Assembly: GCF_013304385.1 (NCBI RefSeq)
Contig: NZ_JAAITU010000014.1
Location: forward strand, 19,215 to 83,214
DNA length: 64,000 bases
Reading direction: 5' to 3'
Source of the DNA: Blautia glucerasea
Lineage (GTDB): Bacteria; Bacillota; Clostridia; Lachnospirales; Lachnospiraceae
This document shows positions 19,356 to 27,616 of this stretch, piece after piece (within the stretch, counting starts at the first letter, position 1; the number at the start of each line of letters is the position of its first letter). Position numbers and translations under genes: made by a program. The notes beneath the pieces are model-generated. The model saw nothing but the letters and a program-made list of their open reading frames with translations, ran no database searches and was not told the DNA's origin.

Positions 19356-19880
19356 ATGAGCAGTATTTTTGACAGCATGGGAATCGATCCAGGAATTATT
19401 ATCATTATATTGCTGATCCTCACATTAATTCTCCTGGCAAATGTGTTGGGCAGCAAAATGCGTCTCAGTCGATTGGAACGTAAGTACAAAATGTTCATGA
19501 AAGGCAGCGATGCCCAATCACTGGAAAAGGTATTTGTGAGAAAATTTAATCAGATTGACCGGCTTTATGAAGCAAAAGAGGATCATGAACATGACATTAG
19601 TTTTATTAAGCATAATATGGAAACCATGTTCAGCAAATATGGGATAGAAAAGTACGATGCTTTTGATGATGTAGGTGGAAAATTAAGTTTTGCGCTTGCC
19701 TTACTTGACAAAGATAATACAGGTCTTATACTAAATGCAGTGCATAGCCGTGACAATTGCTTCCTGTATTTGAAAGAAATAGTAAAAGGCGAATCATATG
19801 TTGTTTTAAGTCAGGAAGAAGTTGAAGCATTGAGAAAAGCTGTTAATTTTGGCCTTGGAAATCTTGAGACTGAGGAGTAA
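19356..19880 (+). CDS. DUF4446 family membrane protein
   Basis: 174 residues: an N-terminal TM (PGIIIIILLILTLILLANVLG, about residues 11-31), then a predicted coiled-coil/basic stretch (RLSRLERKYKMFMKG) and a compact domain with FSFALALLDKDNTGLILNAVHSR-like sequence typical of DUF4446. Genes of this family commonly follow parB in clostridia; function unknown. AAGGAGAA precedes the ATG. Confidence 0.85.
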   Translation: MSSIFDSMGIDPGIIIIILLILTLILLANVLGSKMRLSRLERKYKMFMKGSDAQSLEKVFVRKFNQIDRLYEAKEDHEHDISFIKHNMETMFSKYGIEKYDAFDDVGGKLSFALALLDKDNTGLILNAVHSRDNCFLYLKEIVKGESYVVLSQEEVEALRKAVNFGLGNLETEE

Positions 19881-20047
19881 AATAGTGTGGTATCAATGCT
19901 GAGATAGATCGTTGTTATAAAACAACAAAGAAATAAACTTGAAAAGAACGCAAAACGAAAAACAGAAAAAAAGTGACGTTTTCTATACAATAAGATCATG
20001 AAAAAAAGAAAGTATATCAAAAGGAATATTAGTATCAGGAGGACATT

Positions 20048-21343
20048 ATGTTAGACATTAAATTTGTAAGAGAAAACCCGGAAGTAGTAAAACAGAATAT
20101 TCGTAATAAATTTCAGGATAATAAGCTTGAACTAGTAGACAAGGTACTGGAACTGGATAAAGAAAACAGAGAAATCAAACAGGAAGTCGAAGCACTGCGT
20201 GCACAGAGAAATAAAATTTCCAAGCAGATCGGAGCTCTGATGGGACAGGGCAAAAAAGAAGAGGCAGAAGAAGTAAAGAAACAGGTAGCTGCATCTGGTG
20301 CACGTATTGAGGAGCTTTCCGCAAGAGAGAAAGAAGTAGAAGAAGAGCTTCTGAAAGATATGATGGTTATTCCGAATATTATTGATCCATCTGTTCCTAT
20401 TGGAAAAGATGATAGCGAGAATGTTGAAATTGAAAAGTTTGGAGAGCCGGTTGTGCCGGATTATGAGATTCCATATCATACGGATATTATGGAAAGCTTT
20501 GACGGGATTGACCTTGATAGTGCAAGAAGAGTTGCCGGAAATGGCTTTTATTATCTGATGGGCGATATTGCCAGACTTCATTCCGCAGTAATCGCTTACG
20601 CAAGAGATTTTATGATCAACAGGGGATTCACATATTGTGTACCGCCTTTTATGATCCGCAGCAATGTGGTAACAGGCGTTATGAGTTTTGCTGAGATGGA
20701 TGCAATGATGTATAAGATCGAAGGTGAAGATTTATACCTGATCGGAACCAGTGAGCACTCCATGATTGGTAAATTTATTGACCAGATTATCCCAGAGGAA
20801 GAACTTCCAAAGACTCTTACAAGTTATTCTCCTTGTTTTCGTAAAGAAAAAGGTGCACATGGACTGGAGGAGAGAGGCGTTTACCGCATCCATCAATTTG
20901 AAAAACAGGAAATGATCGTTGTATGCAAGCCTGAAGAAAGCAAAATGTGGTTTGAGAAGTTGTGGCAGAATACAGTAGATCTGTTCCGTTCTTTGGATAT
21001 TCCGGTACGTACCTTGGAATGCTGTTCCGGTGATTTGGCAGATCTTAAGGTAAAATCCCTGGATGTAGAGGCATGGTCCCCAAGACAGAAAAAGTATTTT
21101 GAAGTAGGAAGCTGTTCTAACTTGGGCGATGCACAGGCACGCCGTTTGAAAATCCGTGTAAATGGAGCAGATGGAAAGAAATACCTTGCACATACCTTAA
21201 ATAATACTGTTGTAGCACCGCCAAGAATGCTGATCGCATTCCTTGAAAATAATCTGAATGCAGATGGAAGTGTTAATATTCCAAAAGCACTTCAGCCATA
21301 TATGGGTGGAATGACAAAAATCGAGAAAAAGTCCAATAAATAA
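20048..21343 (+). CDS. serS: Serine--tRNA ligase
   Basis: A 431-residue class II synthetase. The N-terminal coiled-coil arm (residues about 30-105, EALRAQRNKISKQIGALMGQ) binds the tRNA-Ser variable arm. The TSEHSMIGKF pocket and motif 2 FRKEKGAHGLEERGVYRIHQ are clear. The motif-3 region reads LNNTVVAPPRMLIAFLENN in place of the common NGSGLAVGRTLVAILEN; the conserved Arg is retained. AGGAGGAC precedes the ATG. The 167-bp upstream gap is too short for a T-box and shows none. Confidence 0.93.
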   Translation: MLDIKFVRENPEVVKQNIRNKFQDNKLELVDKVLELDKENREIKQEVEALRAQRNKISKQIGALMGQGKKEEAEEVKKQVAASGARIEELSAREKEVEEELLKDMMVIPNIIDPSVPIGKDDSENVEIEKFGEPVVPDYEIPYHTDIMESFDGIDLDSARRVAGNGFYYLMGDIARLHSAVIAYARDFMINRGFTYCVPPFMIRSNVVTGVMSFAEMDAMMYKIEGEDLYLIGTSEHSMIGKFIDQIIPEEELPKTLTSYSPCFRKEKGAHGLEERGVYRIHQFEKQEMIVVCKPEESKMWFEKLWQNTVDLFRSLDIPVRTLECCSGDLADLKVKSLDVEAWSPRQKKYFEVGSCSNLGDAQARRLKIRVNGADGKKYLAHTLNNTVVAPPRMLIAFLENNLNADGSVNIPKALQPYMGGMTKIEKKSNK

Positions 21344-21452
21344 TACACATATGTAAGGCGTTTCCAGCACAATATTGAAGCGAAACAAGAATGCATTGAT
21401 ATTTTAAATAATAAAGTGTCATTAAACGTACAGCAAAACAGGAGGTGTTTTC

Positions 21453-22322
21453 GTGCACAGCTATTTGAGATCAATCGGATTTTCAAAGATCACAAAAAGA
21501 AAAGAAATGCAGGAATTGATCCGTGACGTGATTGATTCTTATGACGAAAAATATGTTGTGGAGAACCATCCGGATGGTACTTTTGCTGAATTCTCTAAAA
21601 ATTATGGATGTGATTGCGGGATCACCGTCTGCGGACAGTATGATGAAGACAATCAGTTTCAGGTGGAATATTCCTTCCCCTTTTTTAGGGGGACAGGGAT
21701 TACCACGCAGGAGAAAGTTACGATTGAACGACATGCGGATAAGGAATCTTTTGCAGGTGCTTGTGATGATCTTAGAATTGGTGTAACATTGATTTTTTAT
21801 TTGCAAAATCCTGCAGAATATATACTTGAAAGTTCAAAGGGAACTTTTGGCGGGCAGCCATTGACCCTTACCGGACTTGCCAAAAAGGGAACAATTCTCC
21901 TGCCTGTTCAGAAAGATAAGGAAGCAGTGATAGTGGCCCAGGAATCGACAAGAAATCGTACCAATTTGATCGAGGCTGCCAGAAATGGTGACGAGGAAGC
22001 CATGGAAAGTCTGACAATGGAAGATATGGACACTTATTCAATGATTTCCGAGCGAATTGTGAATGATGATATTTTGACTATCGTCGATTCCTATTTTATG
22101 CCATATGGTATTGAATGTGACCAGTATAATATTATGGGAGAGATCAGAGATGTTGTAAGCTTCCAGAATGTGCTTACAGGTGAAAACCTTTATCAGATGA
22201 CCGTGGAAAGCAATGATATGCAGTTTGATATATGCATCAACAAACAGGATCTATTTGGAGAACCGCAGGTGGGAAGAAGATTTAAAGGAATCATCTGGCT
22301 TCAGGGACAGCTGCATTTTTAA
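21453..22322 (+). CDS. DUF3881 family protein
   Basis: 289 residues from a GTG start at 21453 after AGGAGGTG. It starts MHSYLRSIGFSKITKRKEMQELIRDVI and matches the Lachnospiraceae DUF3881 pattern (FPFFRGTGITT; LIFYLQNPAEYI; LTLTGLAKKGTILLP). Function unknown. It has no TM or signal segment and is the last chromosomal protein gene before the element. Confidence 0.82.
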   Translation: MHSYLRSIGFSKITKRKEMQELIRDVIDSYDEKYVVENHPDGTFAEFSKNYGCDCGITVCGQYDEDNQFQVEYSFPFFRGTGITTQEKVTIERHADKESFAGACDDLRIGVTLIFYLQNPAEYILESSKGTFGGQPLTLTGLAKKGTILLPVQKDKEAVIVAQESTRNRTNLIEAARNGDEEAMESLTMEDMDTYSMISERIVNDDILTIVDSYFMPYGIECDQYNIMGEIRDVVSFQNVLTGENLYQMTVESNDMQFDICINKQDLFGEPQVGRRFKGIIWLQGQLHF

Positions 22323-22343
22323 AAGCTAAATTTGATTTAGACC

Positions 22344-22372
22344 TTGCCTTTTAGGTGCAAATATAGTACAAT
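22344..22372 (+). promoter_or_regulatory. Promoter of the split tRNA-Arg gene
   Basis: TTGCCT (22344-22349), 17 bp, TACAAT (22367-22372), 36 bp before the tRNA 5' half. It still reads into the disrupted gene. Confidence 0.65.
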
Positions 22373-22408
22373 TGTCGATGTGGTTTTGGAATATATAAAA
22401 TCGCATGT

Positions 22409-22448
22409 GTCGTCATAGCTCAGCTGGATAGAGCACTCGCCTCCTAAG
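22409..22448 (+). pseudogene. tRNA-Arg(CCU), 5' half, split by element insertion
   Basis: GTCGTCA acceptor strand, D arm TAGCTCAGCTGGATAGAGCA, anticodon stem CTCGC and loop CTCCTAA, then element sequence (gttgcg...). The missing 3' half is at 63946-63987: its GCGAG and TGGCGAC pair with CTCGC and GTCGTCA here. The gene is therefore broken in the anticodon loop and this copy cannot give a tRNA. Confidence 0.9.
22441..22448 (+). other. attL: attL core
   Basis: CTCCTAAG, identical to 63946-63953. It spans the anticodon loop (anticodon CCT) of the target tRNA. The reconstructed attB reads ctcgc-CTCCTAAG-cgagg and attP ...gggtcta-CTCCTAAG-gttgcg. Confidence 0.88.
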
Positions 22449-22490
22449 GTTGCGTTACAACGGCCACCTCAAAAAAAACTAAATAAGGGA

Positions 22491-22519
22491 TTGCAGTTCG
22501 ACTTTGATCGGGCTATAAT
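22491..22519 (+). promoter_or_regulatory. Promoter of the element-borne tRNA-Arg
   Basis: TTGCAG (22491-22496), 17 bp, TATAAT (22514-22519), 14 bp before the tRNA. It lies wholly inside the element. Confidence 0.75.
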
Positions 22520-22533
22520 CATATATCAGACAC

Positions 22534-22610
22534 GTCCATATAGCTCAGCTGGATAGAGCACACGCCTCCTAAGCGTGGGGTCGGAGGTTCAAATCCTCTT
22601 ATGGACGCCA
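22534..22610 (+). tRNA. tRNA-Arg(CCU), complete, carried by the element
   Basis: A 74-nt tRNA plus encoded CCA. Acceptor GTCCATA/TATGGAC pairs 7/7, the D arm is normal, anticodon stem CACGC/GCGTG pairs 5/5, loop CTCCTAA has anticodon CCT at 22568-22570, and the T loop is TTCAAAT. It differs from the reconstructed host tRNA at only eight positions, all in stems and all as compensating pairs (4/69, 5/68, 6/67, 28/42). It has its own promoter and terminator. It would replace the split host gene. Confidence 0.95.
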
Positions 22611-22619
22611 GTGAACAAC

Positions 22620-22656
22620 GCCGAAAGCCTTTGTTTTCAAGGGTTTTCGGCTTTTC
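22620..22656 (+). terminator. Terminator after element-borne tRNA
   Basis: GCCGAAA...TTTTCGGC stem (22620-22626/22644-22651) followed by TTTTC. Confidence 0.75.
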
Positions 22657-22771
22657 TTATATAAAAAGCTACGAAAAAGCTCTTTCACTGTATGAGATAA
22701 AATTCTACTCCAAAATTTGATTTTTGACAACCCCTCCAGAATCGAACGGTTGTTATAAGACAAAATCGCCA

Positions 22772-22862
22772 GCTAATTTTTAGCAGAAAACGGGCTGTTC
22801 TTGCTAATGAAAATGCCCTTCCTGCTAATCAGCCCCAAAATCGTGCCAAAAATCCAGCTAAT
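22772..22862 (+). repeat. Four GCTAAT repeats near the element's left end
   Basis: GCTAAT at 22772, 22803, 22824 and 22857, same orientation, spaced 31, 21 and 33 bp, each preceded by CCA, CTT or CCT. Two further copies sit near the right end (63797, and inverted at 63837). Candidates are integrase/excisionase arm sites or RepA iterons. The gap 22657-23022 has no gene. Confidence 0.5.
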
Positions 22863-22930
22863 CAAAAAAGGCGGATGTTTTGAATACCATGCAGTTATAG
22901 CAGATAAAATTAAATATCGTTATGTACATA

Positions 22931-22977
22931 GAGCGTCTATTTGCCCCGCATTGGGGATGGATAGGCGCTCTTTTTTT
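22931..22977 (+). terminator. Terminator-like leader hairpin before first element genes
   Basis: GAGCGTCTAT...ATAGGCGCTC encloses CCCC/GGGG and is followed by seven T. It lies 45 bp before the first element gene and may act as an attenuator. Confidence 0.7.
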
Positions 22978-23022
22978 ATGCCCAAACCCATGGGCAAATA
23001 CAAGAGATTGGAGGTGTTTTAT

Positions 23023-23247
23023 TTGAGCAAGCCTGTTTATACCGCAGACAAGCCGAGCGACTGTCATTACTGCTACTTCTGGACGAATGGCAGAAAGGGC
23101 TGCCGTCTGGGTAGAAATAATTGCTACTACTTAATCTCTTTGCCGCCGAAACCCAAGTCGGAATGTGATGGCTGTCCCTATGGGCGAGATCACCCGTGCA
23201 TTGGTTGGTGTACGAAGAAGGTTATGCGTGAAGTGGGGCTTCGTTGA
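23023..23247 (+). CDS. Small cysteine-rich protein
   Basis: 74 residues from a TTG start at 23023 after GGAGGTGTTTTA. Eight or more cysteines in CHYC, KGCR, NCYY, ECDGC and PCIGWC suggest a small zinc-binding fold. Family unknown to me; similar small Cys-rich genes precede repA in related elements. An in-frame upstream extension to 22801 would run through the terminator hairpin and is rejected. Confidence 0.6.
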   Translation: MSKPVYTADKPSDCHYCYFWTNGRKGCRLGRNNCYYLISLPPKPKSECDGCPYGRDHPCIGWCTKKVMREVGLR

Positions 23248-23248
23248 T

Positions 23249-23383
23249 ATGGATGTGTATGAACAGGAATACCGCTTCTACTATTTTGCCCGATGTCCTT
23301 ACGAAAAGACGGATACGACTTTCCGCAGCATTCCGCTGACAACAGAAAGTTTTCCGCAGAAAGAAGGTGGTGAAGCCGTGTGA
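23249..23383 (+). CDS. Small hypothetical protein between Cys-rich gene and repA
   Basis: 44 residues, MDVYEQEYRFYYFARCPY... It starts 1 bp after the previous stop and its end overlaps the repA GTG start, so it is likely translationally coupled. A longer frame from 23165 overlaps the previous gene and is unlikely. No recognisable domain. Confidence 0.5.
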   Translation: MDVYEQEYRFYYFARCPYEKTDTTFRSIPLTTESFPQKEGGEAV

Positions 23384-24309
23384 GTTTTGATTATTTTTAC
23401 GGTCAGCAATCCGATCTATTCACATTCTATCGAGTTCCGAAGGTGTTGTTCACGAACGAGAGGTTCTGGAATATTTCTGCCGATGCCAAGATGCTGTATG
23501 GCATTTTGCTTGACCGCATGAGCCTGTCTGCCAAGAATGGTTGGATAGATAAAAACGGTAGAGTGTATATCATTTTTACAATCGACGAAGCGAAGATGGC
23601 TCTGAACTGTGCTGAACAAAAGGCTATCAAGCTGCTCAGTGAACTTGAGAAGAAAGCAGGATTGATTGAACGTAAGCGCCAGGGTTTGGGAAAGCCCAAC
23701 CTGATCTATGTGAAGAACTTTATCTCTGCTGTGGATTCACAACTCTTGAATTGTGAAAATCACAATTCTGGAACAATGGAAATCACAACTCAAGAACTTC
23801 CGAAATCACAATGTAATAATACTGATATTAAAAATACTGAATTTAGTGATACTGATTCTATCTTTCCTTCCGGAAATGGTGGAATGATGGACGAGAATGA
23901 CCGGTATCAAGAATACTTTGATTATTTCTCGGATCAGCTTAGTATGGATTTGTTGAAGAAGGATTACCCTTACGATTCCGAAATGCTGGATAACATTCTG
24001 GAGTTGATCGTTGAAACAGTTTGCACGAAGCGACCGTTGATTCGCATTGGTGCAGAGGAGCGTCCGGCAGAAATTGTCCGCAGTCGGTTTATGAAACTGA
24101 ATGCCGAACACATTCGATATGTTATGGACTGCTTCAAGGAGAACACCACAAAGATTAGAAATATCCGTCAGTATATGCTGACTACGATATACAATGCGCC
24201 GACGACAATAGACACCTACTACGATGCTCTTGTTCGGCACGATATGTCACACGGATATTTGGAAGGAGGATTTAAGAAATTGAAAATGAAGCGAGAGGAA
24301 GGAGAGTGA
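23380..24309 (+). CDS. repA: Replication initiator RepA (RepA_N family)
   Basis: A 309-residue protein with GTG start at 23380. The N-terminal RepA_N domain reads FTFYRVPKVLF...RFWNISADAKMLYGILLDRMSLS and KNGWIDKNGRVYIIFTIDEA (residues about 14-70), a winged-helix initiator fold shared by plasmids and Tn1549-type elements. The C-terminal part (DQLSMDLLKKDYPYDSEMLDNILELI) is element-specific. It probably supports autonomous replication of the excised circle. Confidence 0.88.
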   Translation: MSFDYFYGQQSDLFTFYRVPKVLFTNERFWNISADAKMLYGILLDRMSLSAKNGWIDKNGRVYIIFTIDEAKMALNCAEQKAIKLLSELEKKAGLIERKRQGLGKPNLIYVKNFISAVDSQLLNCENHNSGTMEITTQELPKSQCNNTDIKNTEFSDTDSIFPSGNGGMMDENDRYQEYFDYFSDQLSMDLLKKDYPYDSEMLDNILELIVETVCTKRPLIRIGAEERPAEIVRSRFMKLNAEHIRYVMDCFKENTTKIRNIRQYMLTTIYNAPTTIDTYYDALVRHDMSHGYLEGGFKKLKMKREEGE

Positions 24310-24315
24310 CGATAA

Positions 24316-25143
24316 ATGTCGAAAAAAGCAACCATCATTGCGGTGGTCAATCAGAAAGGAGGCACTGGAAAGACCACCACCACCGAGAATCTGGGCGTTG
24401 GCTTGGCTCTTGAAGGAAAAAAGGTGCTTCTGGTAGACACCGATCCCCAGGCTTCCCTGACGGTCAGTTTGGGCAATCCCTGCCCGGATGATCTGTCTCC
24501 GACACTTTCCGATCTGATGGGAAAGATTATGATGGAAAACCCTATTACTCCCGATGAAGGGATTCTTCATCATCCGGAGGGCGTTGATTTGGTGCCGTCC
24601 AACATCGAACTCTCAGGTATGGAGGTAGCACTGGTCAATGCCATGAGCCGGGAAACCATTCTCCGGCAATACCTGGATACAGTCAAACAGAATTATGATT
24701 ACATTCTTCTTGACTGTATGCCGTCTTTGGGTATGCTGACCGTCAATGCGTTGGCAGCTGCCGACAATGTGCTGATACCGGTTCAGGCAGCATACCTTCC
24801 TGCAAAGGGTCTGGAACAGCTGCTTGGAACCATCAACAAGGTCAAGAGGCAAATCAACCCGAAACTGAGGATTGAAGGGATTCTTCTGACGATGGTGGAC
24901 AGCCGCACCAACTACTCCAAAGACATCAGCAATCTGATTCGGGAGAGCTACGGCGGAAAGCTGAAGGTTTACAAGACCGACATTCCCCGCTCTGTCCGTG
25001 CAGAGGAAATCAGCGCAGAGGGAACCAGTATCTTCAAGCATGATCCCAAAGGCAAAGTTGCCGAAGCCTATAAAATTCTGACGAAGGAGGTGTTAAACAA
25101 TGCAGAAAAAAGGCGCAAACATCAGCTTGAAGGGGTACGATGA
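24316..25143 (+). CDS. ParA-family partition ATPase of the element
   Basis: 275 residues. The deviant Walker A is NQKGGTGKTTTTENLG (about residues 12-27), followed by DTDPQASLT and YILLDCMPSLGMLTVNALAAAD. It closely parallels chromosomal ParA in architecture but has clearly different sequence and higher G+C. It overlaps the following parB-like gene by 44 bp. Role: stabilising the circular form or positioning the element. Confidence 0.9.
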   Translation: MSKKATIIAVVNQKGGTGKTTTTENLGVGLALEGKKVLLVDTDPQASLTVSLGNPCPDDLSPTLSDLMGKIMMENPITPDEGILHHPEGVDLVPSNIELSGMEVALVNAMSRETILRQYLDTVKQNYDYILLDCMPSLGMLTVNALAAADNVLIPVQAAYLPAKGLEQLLGTINKVKRQINPKLRIEGILLTMVDSRTNYSKDISNLIRESYGGKLKVYKTDIPRSVRAEEISAEGTSIFKHDPKGKVAEAYKILTKEVLNNAEKRRKHQLEGVR

Positions 25144-26026
25144 TATTTTCTCCACCGATCAATCCAGAGCTGAAGCCCAGCAGGAGCGTGTGCAGGAAAT
25201 TCCGCTTTCTGAGCTACACCCCTTTGAGGGACACCCCTTCCGTGTGGTTGATGATGAAGAAATGATGAAAACGGCAGAGAGCGTCCGAGATTTCGGAGTT
25301 CTCACTCCTGCGATTGTCCGTCCTGACCCCGACGGTGGTTATGAAATCGTTTCTGGTCACAGGCGGCACCGGGCATCGGAGCTTGCGGGTAAGGAAACCA
25401 TGCCTGCGATTGTTCGTGACCTGGACGATGATGCAGCCATTATTTTGATGGTTGATGCGAATTTGCAGAGGGAGAGTATCCTGCCGAGTGAAAGAGCATT
25501 TGCTTATAAGATGAAGCTGGATGCGATTAAACATCAAGGTCAACGCACCGATTTAACTTCATCCCAAGTTGGGATGAAGTTGCAGGCAATGGATATAGTC
25601 GGTCAGGAGGCAGGAGAAAGCAGAAATCAGGTACACCGTTATATCCGTCTGACCGAACTGATTCCGGAACTGCTGGATATGGTAGATACGGGTCAGATCA
25701 AATTCAATCCTGCGGTGGAGCTTTCCTATCTGGCAAGTGAAGAACAGAAGGATTTTCTTTCTGCAATGGATTATGCTCAAGCAGCTCCTTCCCTTTCGCA
25801 AGCACAGCGAATTAAAAAGCTCGCACAGGAGGGCGAGTGTACGCTGGATGCGATGTGCGAGATTATGAATGAAATCAAGAAGGGAGAGCTGGACAGAGTA
25901 ACCTTCAAAACGGATTCGTTGCGAAAATACTTCCCGAAGTCCTATACCAACAAGCAGATGGAGGATAAAATCATTCAGCTTTTGGAGCAATGGCAGAAAA
26001 AAAGAGAAAAATCAATGGAAAGGTAA
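25100..26026 (+). CDS. ParB/Noc-family partition protein of the element
   Basis: 308 residues. The ParB N-terminal domain has IPLSELHPFEGHPFRV, GVLTPAIVRP and SGHRRHRASELAGK, the CTP-binding signature. A helical DNA-binding region (ESRNQVHRYIRLTELIPELLDMVD) and an element-specific C-terminus follow. AAGGAGG lies 12 bp before ATG 25100, inside the parA-like gene. Its DNA site is unknown; no copy of the chromosomal parS was seen in the element. Confidence 0.9.
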   Translation: MQKKGANISLKGYDDIFSTDQSRAEAQQERVQEIPLSELHPFEGHPFRVVDDEEMMKTAESVRDFGVLTPAIVRPDPDGGYEIVSGHRRHRASELAGKETMPAIVRDLDDDAAIILMVDANLQRESILPSERAFAYKMKLDAIKHQGQRTDLTSSQVGMKLQAMDIVGQEAGESRNQVHRYIRLTELIPELLDMVDTGQIKFNPAVELSYLASEEQKDFLSAMDYAQAAPSLSQAQRIKKLAQEGECTLDAMCEIMNEIKKGELDRVTFKTDSLRKYFPKSYTNKQMEDKIIQLLEQWQKKREKSMER

Positions 26027-26034
26027 GGTAAAAA

Positions 26035-26562
26035 ATGTTTACACCCAAAAACATTCAGGGCGCTTTGGAAGAACTCTACGACCTTTGCGATCCTGATTAT
26101 ATGGTAGATATGCTCGTAAACTACAGTGAGGAGTTCGATGATATTTCTCCTGCGCTTCTGGCAAAGTCGTTTCAGAAAAATGCCGAGATGATTAGCGAGT
26201 ATCGAGTATTGTCCTCTGCTGGTGAGGGTATCGACTATCAGGGAAAGGTACTTCTGAACAGCAGAGCCGTGCGGCTTCTGTCCTATGTAGAAGATATGAG
26301 CGGCGATGAAAAAGTTCGCACGATTCAGAGCAAGGAGCTGTGGTTAGCAGAAGATATGACATTCTATGTGGTGTCCTGTATGTCTACGATCACGATGGAC
26401 AAGGAAGAAGCCATTTGTCTTAACGAACACCGCAGCGTGGTTACTACGGTGGAATGCGAGGACGATATTTTCTTCGACATGGGTTCCCTGATTTGCGAAC
26501 TGGACGATATTTGCTTGTTCGAGCTTTTAGCCGATGTGGATGCGACTATTTATGAACTGTAA
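26035..26562 (+). CDS. Hypothetical conserved element protein
   Basis: A 175-residue acidic protein, MFTPKNIQGALEELYDLCDPDYMVDMLV... No recognised domain, no TM. It starts 8 bp after the ParB-like gene, so it is likely in the same operon. Confidence 0.6.
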   Translation: MFTPKNIQGALEELYDLCDPDYMVDMLVNYSEEFDDISPALLAKSFQKNAEMISEYRVLSSAGEGIDYQGKVLLNSRAVRLLSYVEDMSGDEKVRTIQSKELWLAEDMTFYVVSCMSTITMDKEEAICLNEHRSVVTTVECEDDIFFDMGSLICELDDICLFELLADVDATIYEL

Positions 26563-26616
26563 CAGGTTCATGGATGGTCGCTTTTCTTATTTCCAAAGAA
26601 ACGGAGGTATCGAAAC

Positions 26617-27258
26617 TTGAAAGAATACGATGTGAAGATCACCGAAACCTTGGAGAAAACGGTTACGGTGCAAGCAGAATCTCACGATGCGGCAGAGGAA
26701 CAGGTTAGAGCCGCTTATTACAATTCGGAGTACATTCTGGACTCCGAAAACTTTACCGGTGTTGCGTTCGGCACGACCGAGGAACGGGAGGTTCAGAAAG
26801 AACAGGCAGATACCATGAATGTGTTGCTGGTAAAGCCGTTCATGTATCCGCAGGCTGTGCAGATCGGCTGTGAGCTGGAGGATTTGCAGAAAGCCGTAGG
26901 TGGCGATATTGAGGCAACTTATCCGTTCAATGAGCCGGTTGCACTGGTGATGCACGACGAAGGTAAACTCGTAGGCAAAGAACTGAACCGTGCGCTGCGT
27001 GATGATGACGGCGATATTTATGACATTATCGCCGGTGATTTTCTGGTTGTGGGATTGGGCGAGGATGATTTTTGTTCTCTGTCCCCGGAACTGATGAAGC
27101 AGTTTGAGGAACACTTTCATCAGCCTGAGACTTTTGTACGCATGGGGCGCAGCATTATGGCGCTTCCCCTGCCGGATGACATGGTGAAGAAAGAAGATGC
27201 ACCTGTCAAAGCTGATTCGGTTCCCCACAAAAGTAACCCTGACCGAGATGTTCTGTAA
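26617..27258 (+). CDS. DpnD/PcfM-like plus DUF3846 protein
   Basis: 213 residues from a TTG start after ACGGAGG. Residues 1-55 (YDVKITETLEKTVTVQAESHDAAEEQVRAAYYN) resemble the DpnD/PcfM fold. Residues about 65-185 (MNVLLVKPFMYPQAVQIG...IAGDFLVVGLGEDDFCSLSPE) match DUF3846. Both domains recur in conjugative elements; the fusion may come from two neighbouring genes. Precise role unknown. Confidence 0.75.
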   Translation: MKEYDVKITETLEKTVTVQAESHDAAEEQVRAAYYNSEYILDSENFTGVAFGTTEEREVQKEQADTMNVLLVKPFMYPQAVQIGCELEDLQKAVGGDIEATYPFNEPVALVMHDEGKLVGKELNRALRDDDGDIYDIIAGDFLVVGLGEDDFCSLSPELMKQFEEHFHQPETFVRMGRSIMALPLPDDMVKKEDAPVKADSVPHKSNPDRDVL

Positions 27259-27268
27259 GGAGGTTCTT

Positions 27269-27580
27269 ATGCAAAGAAATTCGACGATTGGAGAGCTGAT
27301 GGAGCGAAAGCGGATTCAGGATGGTGCCAAGGAGTACCAGGGACATACCTATATGGACTTGGCACGATTTGATGACGCCACCAAGCACATGATTATTTTC
27401 GATGTGCTGACCGATGAATCGCCTGTCGGTTGGAAAGGCGAAAGAAATCGCCTGTATTTGAGCGATGTGGGTTATCAGAAGGCTCTGGATAACCAGAAAG
27501 CTGGCAATATCAAGATTATCAGCCATGCCGCAGTTGCCAAGGGCAATCTGTATTACGACCACAGAGATATGGCACGATAA
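27269..27580 (+). CDS. Hypothetical element protein
   Basis: 103 residues from ATG 27269 after AAGGAGG. MQRNSTIGELMERKRIQDGAKEYQ..., hydrophilic, no recognised domain. An upstream in-frame start overlaps the previous gene and is not favoured. Confidence 0.6.
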   Translation: MQRNSTIGELMERKRIQDGAKEYQGHTYMDLARFDDATKHMIIFDVLTDESPVGWKGERNRLYLSDVGYQKALDNQKAGNIKIISHAAVAKGNLYYDHRDMAR

Positions 27581-27616
27581 TCTGTTCACTCTACTGCTTG
27601 CAGGAGGTGATGAATC

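Noticed and set aside
19881..20047. T-box leader for serS
   Set aside because: The gap is only 167 bp and shows no T-box sequence or anti-terminator; nothing else was identified in it.
22409..22448. Left tRNA fragment as a functional tRNA gene
   Set aside because: It ends after the anticodon loop; the following bases do not complete the anticodon stem, T arm or acceptor.
22801..23022. N-terminal extension of the cysteine-rich protein
   Set aside because: It would translate through the 22931-22977 terminator hairpin. The TTG at 23023 has a well placed ribosome site.
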